Part shown: positions 1 to 5,290 of the stretch, piece by piece
How positions within the stretch are numbered: position 1 is the first letter of the stretch
How the letters are laid out: every line of letters begins with the position of its first letter
Assembly (NCBI GenBank): GCA_007128555.1
Contig: SKXF01000099.1
Coordinates: 1-5,290 of the forward strand
Length of the DNA: 5,290 bases
DNA from: Clostridia bacterium
Lineage (GTDB): Bacteria; Bacillota_E; SLMV01; PUMD01
Direction of reading: 5' to 3'
Made by a program: the position numbers and the translations under genes
Notes under the pieces: model-generated
The model's input: only the letters and a program-made list of their open reading frames with translations
Told to the model about the DNA's origin: nothing
Database searches by the model: none

Positions 1-788
1 CCGCGGCCTTCGAGAATAATGTGGTGAGCCGCGGATGCCTCCAGGTGGTTCATGGAGGAGCCTATGTTCACGAGATGGAACGATTTTTCTACCTGCTGCA
101 CCGTACGGGTTGCGAGGTTCCCCTGGCGGTTAACACCGTCGTCCGATCCACCGTCGAGGCGGACCGCATCTTCGCCCTGGGCGCTGACCGTCTGGGCCTG
201 GCCCTCGACGCGGCCTCCCCGGAGGCCTTTGCCCAGTGCAAGGGGTTGAGCCCCGGGGAATGGGTCAGCCGGATCGAGCTGCTCTGCGACCTGGCGCAGA
301 TCTATCGTGGGCGGATCTCCACCCACCTGATTGTCGGGTTGGGTGAGACCGAAAGGGACATCGTTGACGTTTTGCAGGTCATGGCCGACGCCGGGGTCAC
401 CGTGGGGCTGTTCGCCTTCACCCCGGTTCGGGGGACCCCACTGGAAGAACACCCGGCTCCGTCCCTGGCGGCCTATCGACGGGTCCAGCTGGCAAGCTAC
501 CTGGTGGCCCGGAAATTAGCGCGTGGAGATGATTTCGAGTTCGATCGGCAGGATCGGATTGCCTTGATCCCGTCGGACCTGCTGGGCCCCGAGGTCACGG
601 AGGAGGGACGTCCCTTCAGAACCTCCGGGTGTGAGGGCTGCAATCGCCCCTACTACAACGAGCGCCCCGGCCAGATCCCTTATAACTACGCCCGTCCACT
701 GAAGGGCGTCGAGGCGCAGAGGGCCCTGGAGGCGACGGAACTGTTCTCGCAAGTGACAACCTTTCTGGAGGCGGAGGCGAGCTCATGA
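1..788 (+). CDS. lipS2: LipS2-like radical SAM lipoyl synthase subunit, C-terminal part (5' end outside window)
   Basis: The reading frame is open from base 3 to the TGA at 786-788, so the gene starts upstream and the GTG at 21 is internal. The N-terminal radical SAM CxxxCxxC motif is not in the window. Visible are the RGCLQVV strand, a barrel core with DRLGLALDAASPE (nt 156-224), THLIVGLGETE (nt 321-353) and GLFAFTPVRGTPLE (nt 405-446), and a C-terminal GCEGCNRPYYNERP segment (nt 627-668). Its CxxC (nt 630-641) is a candidate ligand pair for an auxiliary iron-sulfur cluster. These features match, from memory, the LipS2 branch of proteins once annotated as biotin synthase-like. In Thermococcus kodakarensis LipS1 and LipS2 together replace LipA; LipS2 acts on the octanoyl substrate, adding sulfur at C8, and LipS1 then acts at C6. 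The lipM gene overlapping its stop supports this role. LipS2 rather than LipS1 is my reading of the C-terminal motif; another biotin synthase-like radical SAM enzyme is the alternative. Confidence 0.72.
   Translation, partial: AAFENNVVSRGCLQVVHGGAYVHEMERFFYLLHRTGCEVPLAVNTVVRSTVEADRIFALGADRLGLALDAASPEAFAQCKGLSPGEWVSRIELLCDLAQIYRGRISTHLIVGLGETERDIVDVLQVMADAGVTVGLFAFTPVRGTPLEEHPAPSLAAYRRVQLASYLVARKLARGDDFEFDRQDRIALIPSDLLGPEVTEEGRPFRTSGCEGCNRPYYNERPGQIPYNYARPLKGVEAQRALEATELFSQVTTFLEAEASS
767..777 (+). promoter_or_regulatory. Shine-Dalgarno for lipM
   Basis: Two GGAGG cores lie back to back at 767-771 and 773-777, inside the last codons of lipS2. The second is 7 bases from the ATG at 785. This supports ATG 785 as the lipM start. 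The start overlaps the lipS2 stop as ATGA, which suggests translational coupling. Confidence 0.75.
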
Positions 789-1648
789 CCAAAACCGGTC
801 CAGGCCCGACGTCCTTTCTCAGGGAGGAGGGACGCAGCTGGCGCCTGATCCAGGAGGGTGCTCGCACTGCGGCTGAGAACATGGCCGTCGATGAGGCGCT
901 GTTGAATTCCTGCGCCTCGGGGGAGAGCCCCCCAATTCTCCGCTTCTACCGTTGGGAACCGCCCGGACTGAGCATCGGGTATTTTCAGTCCCACGAGCGC
1001 GAGGTCAACGAGGAGGGCTGCCGCCAGCTCGGTTTCGACTGGGTCCGACGCCCGACGGGAGGGCGGGCAGTTCTGCACCAGCACGAGTTGACCTACGCTG
1101 TGGTGATCGACGTTGCCCTGATGCCAGGCTCCGTCCTGGAGACGTATCGGGGCCTGAGCTCGGCCCTGGTGGCCGGATTGAAACACCTGGGGATCGAGGC
1201 GGCCCTGGCCCCCGGGCGGCCGCCTACCCGGAGGAGCCGGGAGCTGAGTTCGGCTGCCTGTTTTGACAGCGCCACCCCGAACGAGGTCACGGTGGAGGGA
1301 AAGAAGGTCATTGGCAGCGCCCAGGTTCGAAGAAGAGGGGTGCTGCTGCAGCACGGCTCTATTCCCCTGCGGATCGACAGGGAAGCCGCGGTCGCGTGCA
1401 TGAACCTGGGTTCCGAGGCGGTCCGACAGCGGGTGCTCCGGACCCTCGAATCCAAGGCCGCGGGCCTGGAGGAAGTGGCCGGGAGAACCTTTTCCCCCGG
1501 GGAGGTCGCCCGGGCGCTGCAGCAGGGGTTTGAGGAGACCCTGGGGATCGTCTTTCGCGAGGAGGGCCTGTCACCCGGTGAACAGGGACAGGTGCAGCAG
1601 CTGGCTGTTGAGCGGTATCGAAGGGATGAGTGGAACAGGGCGCGGTGA
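785..1648 (+). CDS. lipM: Octanoyl-[ACP]:protein N-octanoyltransferase, LipM type
   Basis: A 287-residue protein of the biotin/lipoate ligase fold (BPL_LplA_LipB). LipM moves an octanoyl group from octanoyl-ACP to a lysine on a lipoyl domain, in Bacillus to GcvH. Seen here: NMAVDEALL (residues 32-40), RFYRWEPPGLSIGYFQ (53-68), RRPTGGRAVLH (88-98), ELTYAVV (101-107), ACFDSATPNEVTV (158-170), KKVIGSAQVRRRGVLLQHGSI (split across 173-193) and a C-terminal YRRDEWN tail. Cys159 in the ACF motif aligns with the acyl-thioester cysteine of LipM, and Lys174 with the conserved lysine of the KxxGSAQ motif. ATP-dependent LplA ligases lack this cysteine, so I favour transferase over ligase. The length is close to the roughly 280 residues usual for LipM. 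The start overlaps lipS2 by four bases behind a strong ribosome site. LipL amidotransferase or a divergent LplA are alternatives. LipM output is exactly the octanoyl-protein that LipS2 uses. Confidence 0.86.
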   Translation: MTKTGPGPTSFLREEGRSWRLIQEGARTAAENMAVDEALLNSCASGESPPILRFYRWEPPGLSIGYFQSHEREVNEEGCRQLGFDWVRRPTGGRAVLHQHELTYAVVIDVALMPGSVLETYRGLSSALVAGLKHLGIEAALAPGRPPTRRSRELSSAACFDSATPNEVTVEGKKVIGSAQVRRRGVLLQHGSIPLRIDREAAVACMNLGSEAVRQRVLRTLESKAAGLEEVAGRTFSPGEVARALQQGFEETLGIVFREEGLSPGEQGQVQQLAVERYRRDEWNRAR

Positions 1649-1661
1649 GGGGTTGCCCCTC
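1647..1661 (+). other. Small GC-rich hairpin at the lipM stop
   Basis: GAGGGG (1647-1652) and CCCCTC (1656-1661) can form a perfect six-base-pair stem with a TTG loop, beginning within the lipM TGA. No T-run follows; the lpd ribosome site comes straight after. It is therefore unlikely to be an intrinsic terminator. It might mark mRNA processing or modulate lpd initiation, but a stem this short can also arise by chance in GC-rich DNA. Confidence 0.35.
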
Positions 1662-1662
1662 T

Positions 1663-1670
1663 GGAAGGAG
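1663..1670 (+). promoter_or_regulatory. Shine-Dalgarno for lpd
   Basis: GGAAGGAG ends 11 bases before the ATG at 1682, somewhat longer than the usual spacing but the only good site in the 33-base gap. The N-terminal FAD-binding strand of Lpd begins six codons after this ATG, which agrees with the start. Confidence 0.65.
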
Positions 1671-1681
1671 CATCTACGGCT

Positions 1682-3091
1682 ATGACCGAAGACAGACGAT
1701 ATGATCTCGTTATTATCGGCGGCGGACCGGGCGGTTATCCGGCCGCGATTCGAGCGGCCCAGCTGGGAGCGAAGGTCGCCCTGGTGGAGAAGAGGGCCCT
1801 GGGGGGAACCTGCCTGAACGAGGGGTGCATTCCCACAAAGGCTTTGCTGCGGACAGCGAAGATCCTGGAGGATATCCGCCGATCAAAAGAGTTTGGCATC
1901 GCAGCAGCGATCACAGGTTTTGACATGAAGGAGGCAGTGGCCCGTAAGGACCAGGTGGTCGAGCGCCTCGGAGGCGGGGTCCGGCAGCTCCTGGAGGGCA
2001 ACGGCGTGGACGTCTACGACGGGATGGGGACGGTCGAGACGGCCCACCAGGTCAACGTGGAGCTGGGTTGTGGCGAGACGATTCAGCTGCGGTGTGCGAA
2101 ACTGCTCATCGCGGTGGGTTCGGTGGCCACGATCCCGCCTATTTCCGGCATTGACCTGCCCGGGGTGATCGGAAGCCGCGAGGCGCTGGATCTGGAGGAT
2201 CTCCCCGACACGATGATCGTGGTGGGCGGAAACGTGATAGGCCTCGAGTTTGCCAGCATCTTCACTGCCTTTGGCGTCGAGGTCACCGTTCTCGGCCGAA
2301 ATCCCAAGCTGTTAAAGTACCTCGATGAGGAGATATCACGCCGGATACGCCCCATGCTCCGCAAGAGGGGGGTCAACGTCATCACCGACGCCCCCGTCGA
2401 GGGGATCGAGGCGACGGAATCCGGGTCCCTGCGCGTGACCTACACGCGGCGCGGCAAGGAAATGCAGGAGACCGCGTCCATCGTTCTCAACGCCGCCGGG
2501 CGAAAGCCCGACATTGATCAGCTGCCCCTGGAGGCCCTGGGCATCACCGTCAAAGATGGTGCCATTGCCGTCGACGAGCACATGGTGACCTCCAACCCCG
2601 ATGTACTGGCGATCGGCGACGCCATCGGCGGCATGATGCTGGCCCACGTGGCGACGGCCGAGGGCCTGTGTGCTGTTGAGGGCCTGTATGGTGAGCCGCG
2701 GCCCCTCAACCCCAATGCCCTGCCCGATGCGGCCTACACCCTGCCCGAGGCGGCTGGGGTCGGCCTCACCGAGGCGGACGCGAAGAAGGAGTACCCGGCT
2801 TCGAAGGTGGCGAAGTTCTCCTATGCTGCCCTCGGCAAGGCCGTGGCGATTGGCGAGACCGATGGCATGGTCAAGATTGTCTACGATGGCGACTCGGGAC
2901 GTGTCCTGGGAATGCATATCGTCGGAATAGAAGCGCCCCTTTTGATCCACGAGGGGGTCCTGGCCATCGAGGCACAGATGACGGTGAAAGAGCTGGCAGC
3001 GAGTGTTCACGCTCATCCCACCCTGGCAGAGGCCGTGATGGAGGCCGCCCACGGGGCCATTGGAGCGCCCATTCACATGCTGTCGCGTTGA
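1682..3091 (+). CDS. lpdA: Dihydrolipoyl dehydrogenase (E3 / L-protein), probable NADP(H)-type variant
   Basis: A 469-residue pyridine nucleotide-disulfide oxidoreductase of normal family length. It reoxidises dihydrolipoyl groups on lipoyl proteins, here most plausibly GcvH of glycine cleavage, passing electrons through FAD to NAD(P)+. Seen: FAD-binding GGGPGG (13-18); redox motif GGTCLNEGCIPTK with Cys44 and Cys49; second Rossmann motif VVGGNVIGLE (180-189); AAGRKPD (271-277); second FAD motif AIGDAIGGMMLAHVATAEG (310-328); dimer domain with YTLPEAAGVGLTE (352-364); and HAHPTLAE with catalytic His445 and Glu450. There is no N-terminal lipoyl domain. Oddities: Asn184 replaces the middle glycine of the NAD GxGxxG motif. 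The acidic residue that normally ends the second strand and binds the NAD ribose is Gly205, followed by Arg206 and later Lys212, the pattern of NADPH-using relatives. The Lpd identity is firm from HAHPT and from lipM upstream; cofactor preference is inferred. Confidence 0.93.
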   Translation: MTEDRRYDLVIIGGGPGGYPAAIRAAQLGAKVALVEKRALGGTCLNEGCIPTKALLRTAKILEDIRRSKEFGIAAAITGFDMKEAVARKDQVVERLGGGVRQLLEGNGVDVYDGMGTVETAHQVNVELGCGETIQLRCAKLLIAVGSVATIPPISGIDLPGVIGSREALDLEDLPDTMIVVGGNVIGLEFASIFTAFGVEVTVLGRNPKLLKYLDEEISRRIRPMLRKRGVNVITDAPVEGIEATESGSLRVTYTRRGKEMQETASIVLNAAGRKPDIDQLPLEALGITVKDGAIAVDEHMVTSNPDVLAIGDAIGGMMLAHVATAEGLCAVEGLYGEPRPLNPNALPDAAYTLPEAAGVGLTEADAKKEYPASKVAKFSYAALGKAVAIGETDGMVKIVYDGDSGRVLGMHIVGIEAPLLIHEGVLAIEAQMTVKELAASVHAHPTLAEAVMEAAHGAIGAPIHMLSR

Positions 3092-3110
3092 GAGGTTCCT
3101 TCGGCTGAGA

Positions 3111-3125
3111 TCATGAGTTCATGAG
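3111..3125 (+). repeat. Tandem TCATGAG repeat over the glyA start
   Basis: TCATGAG occurs at 3111-3117 and 3119-3125, an eight-base period. Each copy supplies an ATG in a different frame. The first, ATG 3113, reads only Met-Ser-Ser before a TGA at 3122-3124 that overlaps the annotated glyA ATG at 3121. The repeat is short and may be coincidental. Confidence 0.4.
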
Positions 3126-4392
3126 AGGTGTGAAATCGGTGCTTGAGCACATCAGGAAGTCGGATCCGGAGATATACGATGCCCTTACCCGGGAGCTGGG
3201 CCGTCAGCGGGACGGTCTCGAGCTCATCGCCAGCGAGAACTTCGTGTCTCGCGCGGTCATGGAGACGGCGGGGACGGTACCCACAAATAAGTATGCCGAG
3301 GGGTATCCGGGCCGGAGGTACTACGGCGGCTGCGAGTACGTCGATGTCATGGAGAACCTGGCCCGGGATCGGGCGAAGGAGCTCTTCGGGGCGAAGTACG
3401 TCAACGTCCAGCCCCATTCGGGTTCCGGGGCCAATATGGCGGTCTATTTCTCGGTCCTGGACCCCGGGGATACCATCCTGGGCATGGACCTGAGTCACGG
3501 CGGACACCTGACCCACGGGAGCCCGGTCAACTTCTCCGGTTCCCTGTACAAGGTGGAGGGTTACCAGGTGGACCGGGAGACGGAGACCCTGAACTACGAC
3601 GCCATCCTGGAGCAGGCCCGGGAGCTGCGCCCGAAGATGCTGGTGACCGGTGCCTCGGCCTATTCCCGGATCATTGACTTCAGTCGGCTGCGGGAGATTG
3701 CCGACGAGGTGGGGGCGTACCTGCTGGCCGATATCGCCCACATCGCGGGGATGGTGGCGGTGGGTCTTCACCCCACGTCCGTACCCTACGCCCATTTCAC
3801 GACCACGACCACCCACAAGACCCTGCGGGGTCCCCGGGGCGGCATGATCATGACCCAGGACAGGGACCTGGCCAGGGGGATCGACAAGGCGATTTTCCCG
3901 GGAATCCAGGGCGGTCCGCTGATGCATATCATCGCAGCCAAGGCGGTCTGTTTCGGAGAGGCCCTCGGAGAGGACTTCCGCCGGTACCAGGAGAATGTCC
4001 TGGCCAATGCGAAGGCCCTGGCCGCTGGCCTGACCGACCGCGGTCTGCGCCTGGTATCGGGAGGCACGGACAACCACCTGATGCTGGTGGACCTCAACAG
4101 TGCCGGTGTGACGGGCAAAGAGGCCGAGGAGCGGCTGGATCGGGTTCAGATCACGGTGAACAAGAACACCATCCCCTTTGAGACCCGGAGCCCCTTTGTG
4201 ACCAGCGGCATACGGATTGGGACCCCGGCCCTGACGTCGAGGGGCATGGGGACCGATGAGATGGAGGAGGTCGCGGACCTGATTCATCGGACCGTGACGG
4301 CGGACGCAGACGACACGTCCACATTTGACGAGGTTCGCCGGAGAGTCTCAGCCTTGTGCGGGGCCTTTCCCCTGTATCCGGACATGGCGTGA
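3121..4392 (+). CDS. glyA: Serine hydroxymethyltransferase
   Basis: A 423-residue PLP enzyme (E. coli GlyA has 417) that interconverts serine plus tetrahydrofolate with glycine plus 5,10-methylene-tetrahydrofolate in the cytoplasm. Seen: [13 protein letters not shown] (31-43), [20 protein letters not shown] (56-75), [10 protein letters not shown] (96-105), [15 protein letters not shown] (126-140), [11 protein letters not shown] (177-187), DIAHIAG (204-210) with the PLP-contacting Asp204 and His207, [15 protein letters not shown] (227-241) with Schiff-base Lys233, [11 protein letters not shown] (259-269) and [14 protein letters not shown] (362-375) with substrate-carboxylate Arg365. Family identity is certain. 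Oddities are Pro54, Gly103 and His225 at positions usually Leu, Gln and Asp. Start: ATG 3121 lacks a well-placed ribosome site. GTG 3139 has GAGAGG (3123-3128) ten bases upstream and gives [16 protein letters not shown], a more typical N-terminus; either is possible. Its place after lpd fits glycine/one-carbon metabolism. Confidence 0.95.
   Translation: MRGVKSVLEHIRKSDPEIYDALTRELGRQRDGLELIASENFVSRAVMETAGTVPTNKYAEGYPGRRYYGGCEYVDVMENLARDRAKELFGAKYVNVQPHSGSGANMAVYFSVLDPGDTILGMDLSHGGHLTHGSPVNFSGSLYKVEGYQVDRETETLNYDAILEQARELRPKMLVTGASAYSRIIDFSRLREIADEVGAYLLADIAHIAGMVAVGLHPTSVPYAHFTTTTTHKTLRGPRGGMIMTQDRDLARGIDKAIFPGIQGGPLMHIIAAKAVCFGEALGEDFRRYQENVLANAKALAAGLTDRGLRLVSGGTDNHLMLVDLNSAGVTGKEAEERLDRVQITVNKNTIPFETRSPFVTSGIRIGTPALTSRGMGTDEMEEVADLIHRTVTADADDTSTFDEVRRRVSALCGAFPLYPDMA
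3123..3128 (+). promoter_or_regulatory. Possible Shine-Dalgarno for an alternative glyA start at GTG 3139
   Basis: GAGAGG lies ten bases before GTG 3139 and inside the coding sequence if ATG 3121 is used. Upstream of ATG 3121 the only similar string, GAGAGG at 3090-3095, is 25 bases away, too far to serve it. The site therefore argues mildly for the shorter GlyA. Confidence 0.4.
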
Positions 4393-4419
4393 GCCGGGGG
4401 GCGATGTGCGTCTCCTGGG

Positions 4420-4425
4420 AGGAGG
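4420..4425 (+). promoter_or_regulatory. Shine-Dalgarno for the Xaa-Pro peptidase gene
   Basis: AGGAGG, a perfect consensus within a longer GGGAGGAGGAG stretch, is seven bases before the ATG at 4433. It fixes the start of the downstream gene and suggests strong, independent initiation after the 40-base gap. Confidence 0.85.
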
Positions 4426-4432
4426 AGTACCG

Positions 4433-5290
4433 ATGAACGAGCGAACGAAACGCCTGGTGGAGAAGATGGAAACGAGGGACCTGGCTGCCCTGCTGGTCAC
4501 CGACCCGGTGAACCGGCGGTACCTGACGGGTTTTACCGGCTCTGCGGGTGTGGCCCTGGTCACACCGGCCGGCGCCCACCTGCTGGTAGACGGCCGTTAC
4601 ACCGAGCAGGCACAGGACCAGGCCGACGGCTACTGCATCGTCCCCGCCGGCCAGGACCTGAACCGGGCGGTGGGAGAACTCCTGGCCCGGCTGGAGCTGG
4701 ACCGGGTGGGATTTGAGGCCGAGTCGGTGACGTACGAGATCTACCACAGGCTGGACACCGAGATGGATGGGATCGAGTGGGTTCCCACGACGGGCCTGGT
4801 GGGCGAGTTGAGAATGGTGAAGGATTCCGGGGAGATTGAGCGCATCTCCGAGGCGGCCTCCATCGCTGATAAAGCTTTCGAGGAGATTCTCTTTTCGGTT
4901 ACCCCGGGACGGACTGAGAAAGAGGTGGCCCTCGATTTCGAGTTTTGCATGAGGCGAGGGGGTGCCGACGGACTGGCGTTTCCCCTGATTGCGGTCTCGG
5001 GAGCCCGGTCGGCCCTGCCCCACGGAAGCCCGACGGATAAGGAGATCGCCGACGGGGACTTCGTAACCTTTGACTACGGTGTCCGGCTCGCAGGATACTG
5101 TTCCGACGCGACTCGGACCGTGATCGTGGGGAAGGCCACGGATGAACAGAGAAAGGTCTACGATGCGGTGCGACGGGCGCAGGAGGCCGCTGTCAAGGCC
5201 GTTGCCCCGGGAATAACCGGACGCGAACTGGATTCCATTGCCCGGGAAATAATAGAAGAAGCCGGGTATGGAGAGTACTTCGGACACGGC
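4433..5290 (+). CDS. M24-family Xaa-Pro peptidase (aminopeptidase P / prolidase-like), 3' end outside window
   Basis: The frame is open from ATG 4433 to the window end, giving 286 residues of a family usually about 350-370 long in this compact form. The N-terminal creatinase-like domain (about 1-125) includes DPVNRRYLTGFTGSAG (24-39) and LLVDGRYTEQA (50-60). After the KDSGEIERISEAASIAD linker (130-146) comes the pita-bread catalytic domain: PLIAVSGARSALPHGSPTD (184-202) with the conserved His197, FDYG (213-216) with metal ligand Asp214, YCSDATRTV (222-230) with metal ligand Asp225, and FGHG at the very end with metal ligand His285. The remaining two Glu ligands would lie beyond the window. 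It should remove the residue before proline in peptides using two metal ions (Mn or Co in relatives) in the cytoplasm; no signal peptide is seen. Aminopeptidase versus dipeptidase (prolidase) activity cannot be told from this part. In many bacteria such a gene precedes efp. Confidence 0.9.
   Translation, partial: MNERTKRLVEKMETRDLAALLVTDPVNRRYLTGFTGSAGVALVTPAGAHLLVDGRYTEQAQDQADGYCIVPAGQDLNRAVGELLARLELDRVGFEAESVTYEIYHRLDTEMDGIEWVPTTGLVGELRMVKDSGEIERISEAASIADKAFEEILFSVTPGRTEKEVALDFEFCMRRGGADGLAFPLIAVSGARSALPHGSPTDKEIADGDFVTFDYGVRLAGYCSDATRTVIVGKATDEQRKVYDAVRRAQEAAVKAVAPGITGRELDSIAREIIEEAGYGEYFGHG

Noticed and set aside
21..23. GTG at 21 as the true start of the first gene
   Set aside because: The frame is open back to base 3 with family-like residues (AFENN), and a start here would remove the whole radical SAM cluster region.
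1..788. Biotin synthase (BioB) identity for the first gene
   Set aside because: The C-terminal CxxCNRPYYNERP segment and the overlapping lipM fit LipS2 better, and no other biotin gene is present.
686..1354. 222-codon open frame on the minus strand opposite lipS2/lipM
   Set aside because: It is a shadow of lipM; the plus strand carries all the family motifs.
785..1648. ATP-dependent lipoate-protein ligase LplA
   Set aside because: Cys159 in the ACF motif and the KKVIGSAQ context match the cysteine-dependent octanoyltransferase LipM; a ligase would not need the cysteine.
1647..1661. Intrinsic terminator after lipM
   Set aside because: The stem is not followed by a T-run and the next gene's ribosome site begins at once.
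2336..3076. 246-codon open frame on the minus strand opposite lpd
   Set aside because: It is antisense to the conserved C-terminal half of Lpd and has no motif of its own.
1682..3091. Mercuric reductase or glutathione reductase, suggested by the NADPH-like loop
   Set aside because: There is no C-terminal cysteine pair as in MerA, the GGTCLNEGCIPTK and HAHPT motifs are typical of Lpd, and the neighbours are lipoate genes.
3073..4287. 404-codon open frame on the minus strand opposite glyA
   Set aside because: It lies antisense to an unmistakable GlyA, shows no recognisable domain, and is the kind of long open frame GC-rich codon use produces opposite real genes.
4151..5287. 378-codon open frame on the minus strand opposite glyA and the peptidase gene
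   Set aside because: It crosses two plus-strand genes with clear catalytic motifs and its translation is low-complexity and unlike any family I know.

Overview
The window holds five tightly packed genes on the plus strand of a GC-rich bacterium (about 60% GC or slightly more by eye). The first gene is cut at its 5' end and the last at its 3' end. Gaps between genes run from a 4-base overlap to 40 bases. I see no terminator or promoter in any gap, so the block reads as the interior of one operon.

Layout: (1) 1-788, the C-terminal part of a radical SAM protein best matched to LipS2, one half of the two-protein LipS1/LipS2 lipoyl synthase. (2) 785-1648, a LipM-type octanoyltransferase with the family cysteine, overlapping the previous gene by ATGA. 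(3) 1682-3091, a dihydrolipoyl dehydrogenase (Lpd/E3), complete, with both redox cysteines and the C-terminal His/Glu pair. (4) 3121-4392, serine hydroxymethyltransferase (GlyA), complete. (5) 4433-5290, an M24-family Xaa-Pro peptidase, cut just at its first histidine metal ligand.

How the genes fit together: LipM would place octanoate on a carrier protein, most likely GcvH. LipS2, with a LipS1 partner not in the window, would insert the sulfurs to make the lipoyl group. Lpd would reoxidise the dihydrolipoyl arm, and GlyA would link glycine and methylene-tetrahydrofolate to serine. This is the support set of a glycine cleavage (or reverse glycine synthase) system, so gcvT/H/PA/PB and lipS1 are expected upstream; that is inference. 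The peptidase could supply amino acids or may belong to a neighbouring unit.

The content suggests an anaerobic, amino-acid-using or one-carbon-metabolising bacterium. Synergistota, Clostridia-like lineages or an uncultured phylum would all fit, and the window alone cannot decide. The most notable signals are the LipS2-LipM pairing, which points to lipoylation without LipA; an Lpd whose second Rossmann fold looks adapted to NADP(H) rather than NAD(H); and several changes at normally constant positions of GlyA. No mobile element, CRISPR array, tRNA or rRNA was seen.
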